Shown here: one piece after another, positions 16,487 to 24,514 of the stretch
How the letters are laid out: every line of letters begins with the position of its first letter
How positions within the stretch are numbered: position 1 is the stretch's first letter
NCBI GenBank assembly: GCA_024280755.1
Contig: JAJRPN010000017.1
Span: forward strand, 1 to 37,052
Reading direction: 5' to 3'
Length of the DNA stretch: 37,052 bases
DNA from: Planctomycetota bacterium
GTDB lineage: Bacteria; Planctomycetota; Phycisphaerae; Phycisphaerales; UBA1924
Made by a program: the position numbers and the translations under genes
Notes under the pieces: generated by a model
Told to the model about the DNA's origin: nothing
The model's database searches: none
Seen by the model: only the letters and a program-made list of their open reading frames with translations

Positions 16487-17638
16487 ATGATGGCCGATCT
16501 GAGTGTAGTTGTCGATGGATTAAAGTTGCCCAACCCGTTTGTGATCGGATCTGGGCCTCCGGGGACCAACGCCAATGTGATCGGCAAGGCCTTTGATGAA
16601 AACTGGGGCGCGGTGATCTGTAAGACGGTGAGCCTGGATGCATCGAAGGTGGTCAATGTCGCTCCACGCTATGCACGCATGCGGGCGATAGGCACAAAGG
16701 AAGTTATTGGGTGGCAGAACATCGAGCTGATCTCGGATCGTTCATTCGAGGTCTGGGAAGATGAGTTCAAGAAGATCAAGGACAAATATCCTGATCGGAT
16801 CCTGATCGCTTCGATCATGGAAGAATACAACAAGGACGCATGGGTTGAAATCGTCGAGCGATGCCAGGCCTGCGGCGTAGACGCGTTTGAGCTTAATTTT
16901 TCGTGCCCACACGGTATGCCCGAACGAAAGATGGGTGCAGCGATGGGGCAAGATCCTGAGTTGCTTGAGGAAGTGTGCGGATGGGTGAATGGTGCTGCGA
17001 CGATTCCGGTATGGGCAAAGATGACGCCCAATATTACGCACATCGAAGATCCAGCACGGGCATCGCTCAAAGCCGGTTGCGAAGGCATCGCGGCGATCAA
17101 TACGATTTTGAGTGTGATGGGTGTGAACTTGGAGACCTTGCGTCCTGAGCCTACGGTTGAAGGATATTCTGTACCCGGCGGGTATTCATGCAAAGCCGTG
17201 CGTCCGATTGCCTTGCGGATGGTGATGGAACTCGCCACCATGATGTATGGCAACGGCACAACCAAGGGCGAGTTCAAAGACAGGTCGCTCTCAGCGATCG
17301 GCGGGGTTGAGTCTGGCGAGGATGCTGCACAGTTTATTCTGCTTGGTGCATCAACCGTGCAGGTGTGTACCGGCGTGATGATTCATGGGTACAAAATGGC
17401 CGGTCGGATGTGCGAAGAACTCAGTGCGTTTATGGATAAGCACGGGTTTGAGACGATCGAAGACTTCCGTGGTCATTCGCTTCAATACTTTACGACCCAT
17501 GCTGATCTTGTGCAAAGACAGAAAGACGCCAAGGCTGAAAAGAAGGCAGCCCGTGAAGGGATGGTCACAAAGGACACTGCTTGGGAAGGTGACAAGTTTG
17601 TTGAGCAGTCGAACAAACTTGTGTCAAACGACGATTAA
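16487..17638 (+). CDS. preA: Dihydropyrimidine dehydrogenase catalytic subunit, PreA-like, without Fe-S tail
   Basis: A flavoprotein of 383 aa; GGAAGGA precedes two in-frame ATGs (16487, 16490). Residues 15-330 match the FMN TIM barrel of dihydropyrimidine dehydrogenase: FVIGSGPPGTNANVIGKAF, CKTVSLD (45-51), NIELISDRS (78-86), ASIMEEYNKDAW, the catalytic-loop Cys140 in NFSCPHGMPER, NTILSVMGV, and IGGVESGEDAAQFILLGAS. It would reduce uracil or thymine to the 5,6-dihydro form. E. coli PreA has a C-terminal two-cluster ferredoxin domain; here the last ~45 residues are charged and contain no Cys. No preT-like partner is in the window. It converges with dihydropyrimidinase, the next enzyme, with a 4-bp overlap of stops. 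Confidence 0.88.
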   Translation: MMADLSVVVDGLKLPNPFVIGSGPPGTNANVIGKAFDENWGAVICKTVSLDASKVVNVAPRYARMRAIGTKEVIGWQNIELISDRSFEVWEDEFKKIKDKYPDRILIASIMEEYNKDAWVEIVERCQACGVDAFELNFSCPHGMPERKMGAAMGQDPELLEEVCGWVNGAATIPVWAKMTPNITHIEDPARASLKAGCEGIAAINTILSVMGVNLETLRPEPTVEGYSVPGGYSCKAVRPIALRMVMELATMMYGNGTTKGEFKDRSLSAIGGVESGEDAAQFILLGASTVQVCTGVMIHGYKMAGRMCEELSAFMDKHGFETIEDFRGHSLQYFTTHADLVQRQKDAKAEKKAAREGMVTKDTAWEGDKFVEQSNKLVSNDD

Positions 17639-19029
17639 AAATGTGTTGGTTTGCGTTTGAGGAGTTGGCCTCTTCCAACGGTGCCGACGAACTGGCGATC
17701 GCGGGCTTGGACTTGGCCGCGGACGGTGACAACTGATGATCGTCCTGTGAGTTCCCAGCCCTCGTAGGCGTTGTAATCAACCTTTGATAAACTTGAATCA
17801 ACACTTAAGGTGTGCTTGCAGTTGGGGTCATAGATCACCAAATCTGCATCGGCACCAATGCTAATCGAGCCTTTGCGTGGATAAAGCCCGAAGAGTTGGG
17901 CAGCCTTTGTGCTGCAGGTGCTGACCATTGTGTTCAGATCGATCTTGCCAGTGAGCACGCCGAAGGTATGGATGAGATCGATGCGTTCTTGGACGGAGGG
18001 GATGCCGTTGGGAATTTTGGTGAAGGCGTCTTTGCCCATGATTTTTTGGTCGGCGAAGTTAAACGGTGCATGGTCGGTGCCGATAGTTGAGATGGCGCCG
18101 GATTTGAGTCCGTTCCAGAGCGTTTCCTGATTACTCTTCTCACGCAATGGCGGCGACATGACATACTTCGCACCGACAAAGTCAGGTTGCTCTGCGTAGG
18201 TCTTGTCGAGGATCAAATGTGGTGCGACGCATTCAATCCATACATTGACGCCTCGGAGTTGGGCATCGACCGCGGCTTGGACTGCGGGTGTGCATGATGT
18301 ATGAACAATGTAGATGTGCGCTCCGGTGAGTTCGGCAAAGGTTGCTAGGTGATGTACGCCCTCGGCTTCAACGCTGACAGGGCGCGAAGGTTCGTGCCAT
18401 TGTGGACCTGTCTTGCCCTCGGAGATGAGTTTGGTTTGCATCGCGTCGATCGCATCGGCATTTTCACAATGGGCAGTGGTGATCACGCCGAGTTCTTTGG
18501 TCATGGTGAGCAGATCGAACAGGTTGGAGTCATCCAGGTTCAATGCACCCTTATAGGCGAGGAAGATTTTGAATGAGGCGATGCCGTGGTCGATGGCGAT
18601 CGATCTGAGTTGAGATTGAGCAAGTTCATCAAACCGAACGACAGCCATGTGGAAAGTGTAATCAACCGCAGACGCGGGTGCTGCCAGTTCATTCCATTCA
18701 TTAAACGCAGCGAGTGGTTCGTCTGTTGGACCGGGGCAGATCATTTCGATGAGCGTTGTTGTGCCGCCTGCGAGTGCGGCTTTAGATGCGGATTCATGAT
18801 CATCAATTGCGTTTGAACCCATGAATGGAAGGTGGATATGCACATGCGGGTCGATGAATCCGGGGAAGACATACTTGCCGGTTGCATCGATAACCTCTGT
18901 ATCACTTGGGAGCGATGAAGCGTCGATCGATGGCTCGATGCGGGTGATGGTTTGGTCTTCGCAGTAGATATCGGCGTGGTAGTCATCGGTGGCGGTGATG
19001 ATGCGTCCGTTTTTGATGAGCAATGGCAT
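17635..19029 (-). CDS. hydA: Dihydropyrimidinase (D-hydantoinase family)
   Basis: A protein of 464 aa with AAGGATTC before the ATG. It has the dinuclear-metal amidohydrolase ligands: H62-x-H64 (DPHVHIH), the carboxylated Lys160 in FLAYKGALNLDD, His187 (TTAHCEN), His243 (IVHTSC) and Asp319 (GTDHAPF). These, and the length, match dihydropyrimidinase rather than dihydroorotase or allantoinase. It opens the dihydrouracil or dihydrothymine ring to the N-carbamoyl beta-amino acid in the cytoplasm. It is the last gene of the five-gene minus-strand operon, 9 bp after the aminotransferase stop. The neighbouring beta-ureidopropionase and PreA genes make the pyrimidine assignment firm. Confidence 0.92.
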   Translation of the reverse strand: MPLLIKNGRIITATDDYHADIYCEDQTITRIEPSIDASSLPSDTEVIDATGKYVFPGFIDPHVHIHLPFMGSNAIDDHESASKAALAGGTTTLIEMICPGPTDEPLAAFNEWNELAAPASAVDYTFHMAVVRFDELAQSQLRSIAIDHGIASFKIFLAYKGALNLDDSNLFDLLTMTKELGVITTAHCENADAIDAMQTKLISEGKTGPQWHEPSRPVSVEAEGVHHLATFAELTGAHIYIVHTSCTPAVQAAVDAQLRGVNVWIECVAPHLILDKTYAEQPDFVGAKYVMSPPLREKSNQETLWNGLKSGAISTIGTDHAPFNFADQKIMGKDAFTKIPNGIPSVQERIDLIHTFGVLTGKIDLNTMVSTCSTKAAQLFGLYPRKGSISIGADADLVIYDPNCKHTLSVDSSLSKVDYNAYEGWELTGRSSVVTVRGQVQARDRQFVGTVGRGQLLKRKPTHF

Positions 19030-19038
19030 TATGAATCC

Positions 19039-20400
19039 TTACTTGGCAGCTTGTGTGAACGCGATATCGAGTACGCGGATCATGAAATCAACATCGTCGC
19101 GTGTGATGCACATTGGAGGCTTGATGCGGAGGACATTGCCATACAACCCGCCCTTGCCAATGAGCAAGCCGAGGTTCTTGGCACGCTCGAAGACATCGGC
19201 ACACATGGCAGAGGCGGGTGCTTTGGTTTTTCGGTCTTCGACGAGTTCGACACCGATCATCAAGCCTTTGCCGCGAACATCGCCGATGGAATCATGGCGT
19301 GATTGCAGATCGCGGAGTCCGTCCATGAGGTAGTTACCGATTTCGTGCGCACGGTTCTGGATGTTCTCGTTGAGGATGATGTCGAGTGTGGCATCGCATT
19401 GGGCCATCGAGACTGGGTTGCCCCCGAAGGTGTTGAAGTGGAGGCGTTGGGCCATGGTCTGTGCGATGTCAGCGCGTGTGACAACCGCGCCGCAGGGTGC
19501 GCCGTTGCCCATGCCCTTGGCCATCGTGACGATGTCGGGGGTGACGCCTTGGTTCTCGAAGCCCCAGAACTTGGTGCCGGTGCGACCGAACCCGGTTTGG
19601 ACTTCATCGGAGATGCACAAGCCCCCGGCGTCGCGTACAGACTTGTATACATGCTTGAGATAGCCTTCGGGGAGATCGATGGTGCCGCCGACGCCTTGGA
19701 TGGGTTCGGCGATAAACGCTGCGATCTTGCCGGGCGTGCTGAACCGAATCACTTCGTCAACATCCTCGGCGTACTTCGTACCCGCATCAGGATCATCATA
19801 GCCAAATGGGCCGCGATACATGTCGGGGCATTTGGCGTGATGAACGCCGAAGCCTTGAGGTACGGGAGTTTTCCAGGTGTTGAGCGCGGTGAGTCCCATT
19901 GCGGTGGGGGACATGCCGTGGTATGCGTTTCGGAGTGCGACGATGTCGTAGTGCCCGGTGAATGCACGGGCCATGAGCAAAGCGAGGTCGTTGGATTCGC
20001 TGCCAGAGTTGGTGAAGTAGCACACGGACAAGCCCGAATCTTTGGGGAAGGTGCTGGCGAGTTTCTTGGCATATTGCGCGATGTTGGGATGCAGGTAGAT
20101 GGTGGTCGTGTGCTGAAATCGTTCGTTCTGTTCGCGGATGGCTTCGATGACTTTGGGATGGCAGTGCCCGACAGAAACAGTGACGATGCCGGCAAAGCCG
20201 TCGAGATAACGCTTCCCGGTTTCGTCGAAGAGGTATTGCATCGAGCCTTCGACGATCATGACCGGGTCTTTGTAATACATCAGGATCGCAGGCGAGAGAA
20301 ACTCTTGGCGCATCGCCAATGTTTCGTCTTTGGATAGACCCGTGTAAGGTGTTGGTATGTGGTCGTAGCTCGGGAGGGTTGGTGGTGTTTGGGTGGTCAT
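19039..20400 (-). CDS. Class III aminotransferase, beta-alanine/AGXT2-like
   Basis: A PLP enzyme of 453 aa. I chose the ATG at 20400, with GAGGAA upstream; the open frame continues to 20781 but there overlaps the transporter gene. Visible features are YLDGFAGIVTVSVGHCHP (~65-82), NSGSESNDLA (~131-140), Asp265 in ISDEVQTGFGRTG, and the PLP Lys295 in MAKGMGNG. Class III members of the AGXT2 type transfer amino groups from beta-alanine or 3-aminoisobutyrate to pyruvate or glyoxylate. Placed between the transporter and dihydropyrimidinase genes, it most likely converts beta-alanine to malonate semialdehyde and, with thymine as substrate, beta-aminoisobutyrate to methylmalonate semialdehyde. The amino acceptor cannot be told from sequence. 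Confidence 0.9.
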   Translation of the reverse strand: MTTQTPPTLPSYDHIPTPYTGLSKDETLAMRQEFLSPAILMYYKDPVMIVEGSMQYLFDETGKRYLDGFAGIVTVSVGHCHPKVIEAIREQNERFQHTTTIYLHPNIAQYAKKLASTFPKDSGLSVCYFTNSGSESNDLALLMARAFTGHYDIVALRNAYHGMSPTAMGLTALNTWKTPVPQGFGVHHAKCPDMYRGPFGYDDPDAGTKYAEDVDEVIRFSTPGKIAAFIAEPIQGVGGTIDLPEGYLKHVYKSVRDAGGLCISDEVQTGFGRTGTKFWGFENQGVTPDIVTMAKGMGNGAPCGAVVTRADIAQTMAQRLHFNTFGGNPVSMAQCDATLDIILNENIQNRAHEIGNYLMDGLRDLQSRHDSIGDVRGKGLMIGVELVEDRKTKAPASAMCADVFERAKNLGLLIGKGGLYGNVLRIKPPMCITRDDVDFMIRVLDIAFTQAAK

Positions 20401-20414
20401 ATATGGTTCCTCAA

Positions 20415-21860
20415 TTATTCTGATTTCACTGATGGTTTGGTTTGCATGAGTAGCCAGTAGAGCACGACGGCGATGAGCACGCCGACGAACCATGCGTAGT
20501 TGTAGATATTGTCGAAGAACGATGGGAAGATTGCTTTGTGTGATGCGGCGTTGATGAAGCCTGGGAGGTTGGGGAGGATGGCGATGACGAGTACGATCAT
20601 GGCTCGCCAGTTGACGCCTTTGAATGGGCCGTTGGCGTCGTAGAGTTCGTCGGTGTTGATTTTGGTTCTGCGGATGATGAAGTAGTCGCAGAGGATAATG
20701 CCGATGATCGGTCCTAGCAGTGCGCTGTAGCCGATGAGCCATGTGAAGATGTATGCACCCATGTCCTCGACGAGCCGCCAAGGCATGATCAGTACGCCGA
20801 TGGCGCAGGTCATCAAGCCGCCGAACCGGAAGCTGATCCTGGTGGGGGATATATTCGAGAACCCGTTGGCGGGGGAGACAACATTGGCTGCGAGGTTCGT
20901 GCTGAGGGTTGCGATGAGCAGGGCGATCATTGAAATGACAACGACAGTTGGCGAACCCATCTTCGAGACGAGTTCGACGGGGTCCCAGATGGCATCGCCA
21001 AAGATGATCACGGTTGCGCCGGTCACGATGATGCCGATGAAGCAGAAGAGGGTCATTGTTGGAGGCAGCCCGATGAGTTGGCCGACCACTTGATCCTTCT
21101 GGGATTTGCTATAGCGTGTGAAGTCGGGAATGTTCAAGCTGAGTGTTGCCCAGAAACCAACCATGGCGGTGAGCTGAGGGAAGAAGACTTTCCAGAAACT
21201 TGATCCCTCGGCGAAGTTTGTTTTTGAGGTGAATAGTGCACTCGGTTTGTCAACCTTAAGCAATGCCCAGATGAGCAGTGCCACGCCCGAAGCGATCAGG
21301 AATGGAGCTGCCCATGATTCGAGCTTTTTAATTGACTCCACGCCTTTGATGACGATGACGACATGGATCGCCCAGAAGGCGAGGAAGCTGGCAAACTGAA
21401 TGCCCGTGATGCCAAGGATCGGCAAGATGTTCGTGTCTTTGAGCGGATCGAACACGCCGAGCACACCAAGAATGGTATAGAGGGCTGCGCCGCCAATCCA
21501 GCATTGAATACCGAACCAGCCGCAGGCGACGAGTGATCTTGCAATCGAAGGCACATGGGCGCCGGTGATCCCAAAGCTCGCTCGGGCAAGCACAGGGAAC
21601 GGCACGCCGAGCTTCGTCCCCGCGTGTCCATTGAGGATCATCGGGACAAGCACGATCATGTTGCCCGCCATCACGGTGAGCGTTGCTTGCCACCAGTTCA
21701 TGCCTTGGCTAACCATGCCCGCAGCGAGCATATAGGTGGGGATGCACACCGCCATGCCGATCCAGAGCGCAGCGATGTTCCACGAACTCCAGGTGCGTTC
21801 TTCAAGAGACACCGGCGCAAGGTCGGCATTGATGAGCGGGTTGTGCGAGGCGTTGTCCAT
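20415..21860 (-). CDS. NCS1-family nucleobase/hydantoin:cation symporter
   Basis: A membrane protein of 481 aa with about 12 hydrophobic segments. NCS1 family marks include WNIAALWIGMAVCIPTYMLA in TM1, the ligand-site segment CGWFGIQCWIGG in TM3, LNIPDFTRYS after TM6 and NLAANVVSPANGFSN in TM8, all close to Mhp1 and allantoin/uracil permeases. It should import uracil, thymine or a related compound with Na+ or H+. Its start codon shares a base with the stop of the beta-ureidopropionase gene (TAATG), so the two are translationally coupled, and its stop is 14 bp before the aminotransferase start. The operon points to pyrimidine bases or dihydropyrimidines as substrate. Confidence 0.9.
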   Translation of the reverse strand: MDNASHNPLINADLAPVSLEERTWSSWNIAALWIGMAVCIPTYMLAAGMVSQGMNWWQATLTVMAGNMIVLVPMILNGHAGTKLGVPFPVLARASFGITGAHVPSIARSLVACGWFGIQCWIGGAALYTILGVLGVFDPLKDTNILPILGITGIQFASFLAFWAIHVVIVIKGVESIKKLESWAAPFLIASGVALLIWALLKVDKPSALFTSKTNFAEGSSFWKVFFPQLTAMVGFWATLSLNIPDFTRYSKSQKDQVVGQLIGLPPTMTLFCFIGIIVTGATVIIFGDAIWDPVELVSKMGSPTVVVISMIALLIATLSTNLAANVVSPANGFSNISPTRISFRFGGLMTCAIGVLIMPWRLVEDMGAYIFTWLIGYSALLGPIIGIILCDYFIIRRTKINTDELYDANGPFKGVNWRAMIVLVIAILPNLPGFINAASHKAIFPSFFDNIYNYAWFVGVLIAVVLYWLLMQTKPSVKSE

Positions 21861-22729
21861 TAGATATCGGTGAGTGAGCCGTAGGTTTCTGGTCGGCGAT
21901 CGCGGAAGAACTGCCAGGTATCGCGGACCTCGCGGATCATGTCAAGATCGAGATCAGCGATGACGACTTCATCGTTGTCGCGTGAACCTTCGACCATGAT
22001 CTGGCCGCGCGGGTTGCAAAGATACGACTGGCCATAGAACTTGCCGATGTTCCAAGGGGCTTCGGTTCCGACACGGTTGATCGCGCCGACGAAGTATTGA
22101 TTGGCCACAGCATGTGCCGGTTGTTCGAGTTTCCAAAGGTATTCGCTCAGCCCGGCGACGGTCGCTGAGGGGTTGAAGACGATCTCTGCGCCATTGAGCC
22201 CGAGTGCGCGTGCGCCCTCGGGGAAGTGGCGGTCGTAGCAGATGTAGACGCCGATCTTGCCGAAGATGGTGTCGAAGACCGGGTACCCGCCGTTGCCGGG
22301 TTTGAAGTAGAACTTCTCCCAGAATCCGGGTTGGCAGTGGGGGATGTGGTGCTTGCGATACTTGCCGAGGTAGTTGCCCTGTTCGTCGATGACGGCTGCG
22401 GTGTTGTAGTACACGCCGGTCATCGGGGTTTCGTAGATCGGGACAACCATGACCATGCGGTGCTTCTTGGCGAGCTGCTGCATGAGTTTGATAGTCGGGC
22501 CGTCGGGAATTGGCTCGGCGATGTCGTACCAGCGAGCGTCTTGCTCGGCGCAGAAGTATGGGCCGTAGAAGATTTCCTGGAGGCAGCACACATTGGCGCC
22601 CTTGCTTGCAGCTTCCTCGATGAGTGTGACATGCTTGTCGATCATCGCCTTCTTAATGGCGTGAAGATCATCTGAGTCGGGCAGGGCGTTGGCTGCTTGG
22701 ATAAGTGCGGTTCGTGTAATTCTGGGCAT
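21860..22729 (-). CDS. Beta-ureidopropionase (nitrilase superfamily)
   Basis: A protein of 289 aa with AAGG 9 bp before the ATG. The nitrilase triad is complete: Glu52 (LQEIFYGPYF), Lys126 (YRKHHIP) and Cys164 (YICYDRHFPE). GAEIVFNPSAT, LSEYLW and GAINRVGTE match beta-ureidopropionase (UPB1) closely, but the N-terminal extension of the animal enzyme is absent. N-carbamoylputrescine amidase is the main alternative in this subfamily; the operon context decides for the pyrimidine enzyme. It hydrolyses N-carbamoyl-beta-alanine (or the 2-methyl form) to the beta-amino acid, CO2 and ammonia. It is the second gene of the operon, 36 bp after the dehydrogenase stop. Confidence 0.9.
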   Translation of the reverse strand: MPRITRTALIQAANALPDSDDLHAIKKAMIDKHVTLIEEAASKGANVCCLQEIFYGPYFCAEQDARWYDIAEPIPDGPTIKLMQQLAKKHRMVMVVPIYETPMTGVYYNTAAVIDEQGNYLGKYRKHHIPHCQPGFWEKFYFKPGNGGYPVFDTIFGKIGVYICYDRHFPEGARALGLNGAEIVFNPSATVAGLSEYLWKLEQPAHAVANQYFVGAINRVGTEAPWNIGKFYGQSYLCNPRGQIMVEGSRDNDEVVIADLDLDMIREVRDTWQFFRDRRPETYGSLTDI

Positions 22730-22765
22730 AGATACAACCTTCTATAGGAGAGTAAAACGGAAGCC

Positions 22766-24262
22766 TTAGATCCACCTTCGGACGGTGACGCGGGATTTCG
22801 TGAAGAATCGCACGCCGTCTTCGCCGTTGGTGTGGAGATCACCGAAGAACGATTTTTTCCACCCTGCAAACGGGAAGGCAGCCATGGGTGCTGGCACGCC
22901 AACATTAATCCCGATCATGCCTGCTTGGACTGTGGATTCAAACCGATGGGCAGCGTGCCCAGAGTCGGTGAACATGACAGACATGTTGCCATAGTCGGAT
23001 TTGTTGACCTCGGTGACCGCATCATCAAGCGATGCGGCCCGCATGATCGAGAGCACCGGGCCGAAGATTTCTTCAGCAACGATGCTCATATTCGAGGTTG
23101 TATTATCGAAAATGGTTGGGCCAACAAAGCATCCTGCATCGGGCATGCTGGCCGTTCGCCCGTCGACGACAAGATCGGCACCTTCTTCGATCCCTGCTTC
23201 AATATATTTGAGCACTCGGCTATGCGCCGCGTCGTCTTGAAGCGGACCCATGTGTGTATGCTTATCGCATCCGCGTCCGACAGTGACAGCCTTGGCTTTT
23301 TCGATTAAGCCAGGGACAAGCCAACTCGCAGAATCGCCAACAGCCACAACCACCGAGCCGGCAAGGCAGCGTTGGCCGGTATTGCCAAAGGCAGAGCCGA
23401 ACACGCCATCAATCGCGGCTTCGCGGTTTGCGTCGGGCATAATGATCGAGAAGTTCTTTGCGCCACACATGCACTGGACGCGTTTGTCGTGGGCGCATCC
23501 AGTTTGGTAGATGTACTTGCCGGCGGTTGTCGAGCCAACAAACGAAACAGCCTTGACATCATCGTGTTTGATGAGGTGATTGACAACATCTGGGCCACCA
23601 TGAACGAGGTTGAGCACGCCTTCGGGGAATCCTGCTTCATGAGCAAGCTCGATCGCACGGACGGTGGACATCGGATCGCGCTCGGATGGTTTGAGCACAA
23701 AGGTATTGCCACATGCCACCGCCATCGGCCACATCCAGAGCGGGACCATCATCGGGAAGTTGAACGGCGTGATGCCAACACACACACCAATGGGCAACCG
23801 ATCGACGGATGAATCGATCCCGACGCCGCACCCGTCATCGATTCGACAGAACGACGAAGACACAGCGATCTGCGGGAGTGTTCGCCCCATCATTAAAATT
23901 GGTGCCCCGCAGGCATGCTCGATACAGTCGATGCCACGGCGGACTGAGCCGATCGCCTCGCCGAGGGTTTTTCCATGTTCTTGGACGATGAGTTCGGCAA
24001 GCTCGTCAACATGGTTTTCGAGGATAGTCTTGTACTTAAACAAGGGTTGAATACGATCTCCAACCGGGGTGCTTGCCCACGCCGGGAACACTGCGGCTGC
24101 GGCTTGGACGGCCTGCTCAGCAGCATCGACATCATCCATCGGGACTGAAGAAATTGGCTCGGCGGTGCCAGGGTTCAAGTTGATACGCTGGGTTGCGTTG
24201 GTGCCGAGGATTTTTTTGCCCGCAATGATGTGGGGCAAAACAGGGGCTTTGGTGTCACTCAT
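22766..24262 (-). CDS. mmsA: CoA-acylating malonate/methylmalonate-semialdehyde dehydrogenase
   Basis: A protein of 498 aa from the ATG at 24262; an in-frame ATG at 24304 adds 14 residues, and neither has a perfect ribosome site (AAAAGGA lies 12-13 bp before 24262). It has the aldehyde dehydrogenase fold with GITPFNFPMMVPLWMWPMA (163-181), FVGSTTAG (241-248) and the nucleophile Cys299 in GNTGQRCLAG. At the place where ordinary aldehyde dehydrogenases have the general-base Glu, it has MCGAKNF, typical of the CoA-dependent MMSDH group. It would convert malonate semialdehyde to acetyl-CoA, and methylmalonate semialdehyde to propionyl-CoA, with loss of CO2. It is the first gene of the pyrimidine operon. 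Confidence 0.9.
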   Translation of the reverse strand: MSDTKAPVLPHIIAGKKILGTNATQRINLNPGTAEPISSVPMDDVDAAEQAVQAAAAVFPAWASTPVGDRIQPLFKYKTILENHVDELAELIVQEHGKTLGEAIGSVRRGIDCIEHACGAPILMMGRTLPQIAVSSSFCRIDDGCGVGIDSSVDRLPIGVCVGITPFNFPMMVPLWMWPMAVACGNTFVLKPSERDPMSTVRAIELAHEAGFPEGVLNLVHGGPDVVNHLIKHDDVKAVSFVGSTTAGKYIYQTGCAHDKRVQCMCGAKNFSIIMPDANREAAIDGVFGSAFGNTGQRCLAGSVVVAVGDSASWLVPGLIEKAKAVTVGRGCDKHTHMGPLQDDAAHSRVLKYIEAGIEEGADLVVDGRTASMPDAGCFVGPTIFDNTTSNMSIVAEEIFGPVLSIMRAASLDDAVTEVNKSDYGNMSVMFTDSGHAAHRFESTVQAGMIGINVGVPAPMAAFPFAGWKKSFFGDLHTNGEDGVRFFTKSRVTVRRWI

Positions 24263-24397
24263 AGGTCGTATGTCCTTTTCGCCAGATCGTTTACTGTTCG
24301 ACATCCAGTAATTGGATGGAATTGTATGGTTTTAAATTTCAGAATCGAGAGTATCGCAGAAACGCGTCTGATTTGCAAGCGATCTGGGCTCATATGC

Positions 24398-24412
24398 CAC
24401 AAGAATCTTGTG
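24398..24412. promoter_or_regulatory. 15-bp palindrome, candidate operator in divergent promoter region
   Basis: CACAAGA-A-TCTTGTG is a perfect palindrome with 7-bp arms. It sits in the 252-bp gap between the start of the pyrimidine operon (24262) and the divergent M14 gene (24515), a natural place for a dimeric regulator. No regulator gene is adjacent and there is only one copy, so this is a suggestion. Confidence 0.35.
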
Positions 24413-24514
24413 TTCCTATGATGTTCGCTGCAACAATTTGCTCGTGAATTCGGTATGTCTCATGTCGGCGATTCCGTCGATGGGGCTACCAACTGAATAT
24501 CAAGGATACGAACG

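Noticed and set aside
19303..20337. 344-codon plus-strand open frame
   Set aside because: It lies wholly inside the aminotransferase gene, which has a full PLP fold; the composition is that of an antisense shadow.
20401..20781. N-terminal extension of the aminotransferase frame
   Set aside because: It would overlap the transporter by over 360 bp, has Arg/His-rich noise, and the ATG at 20400 has a good ribosome site.
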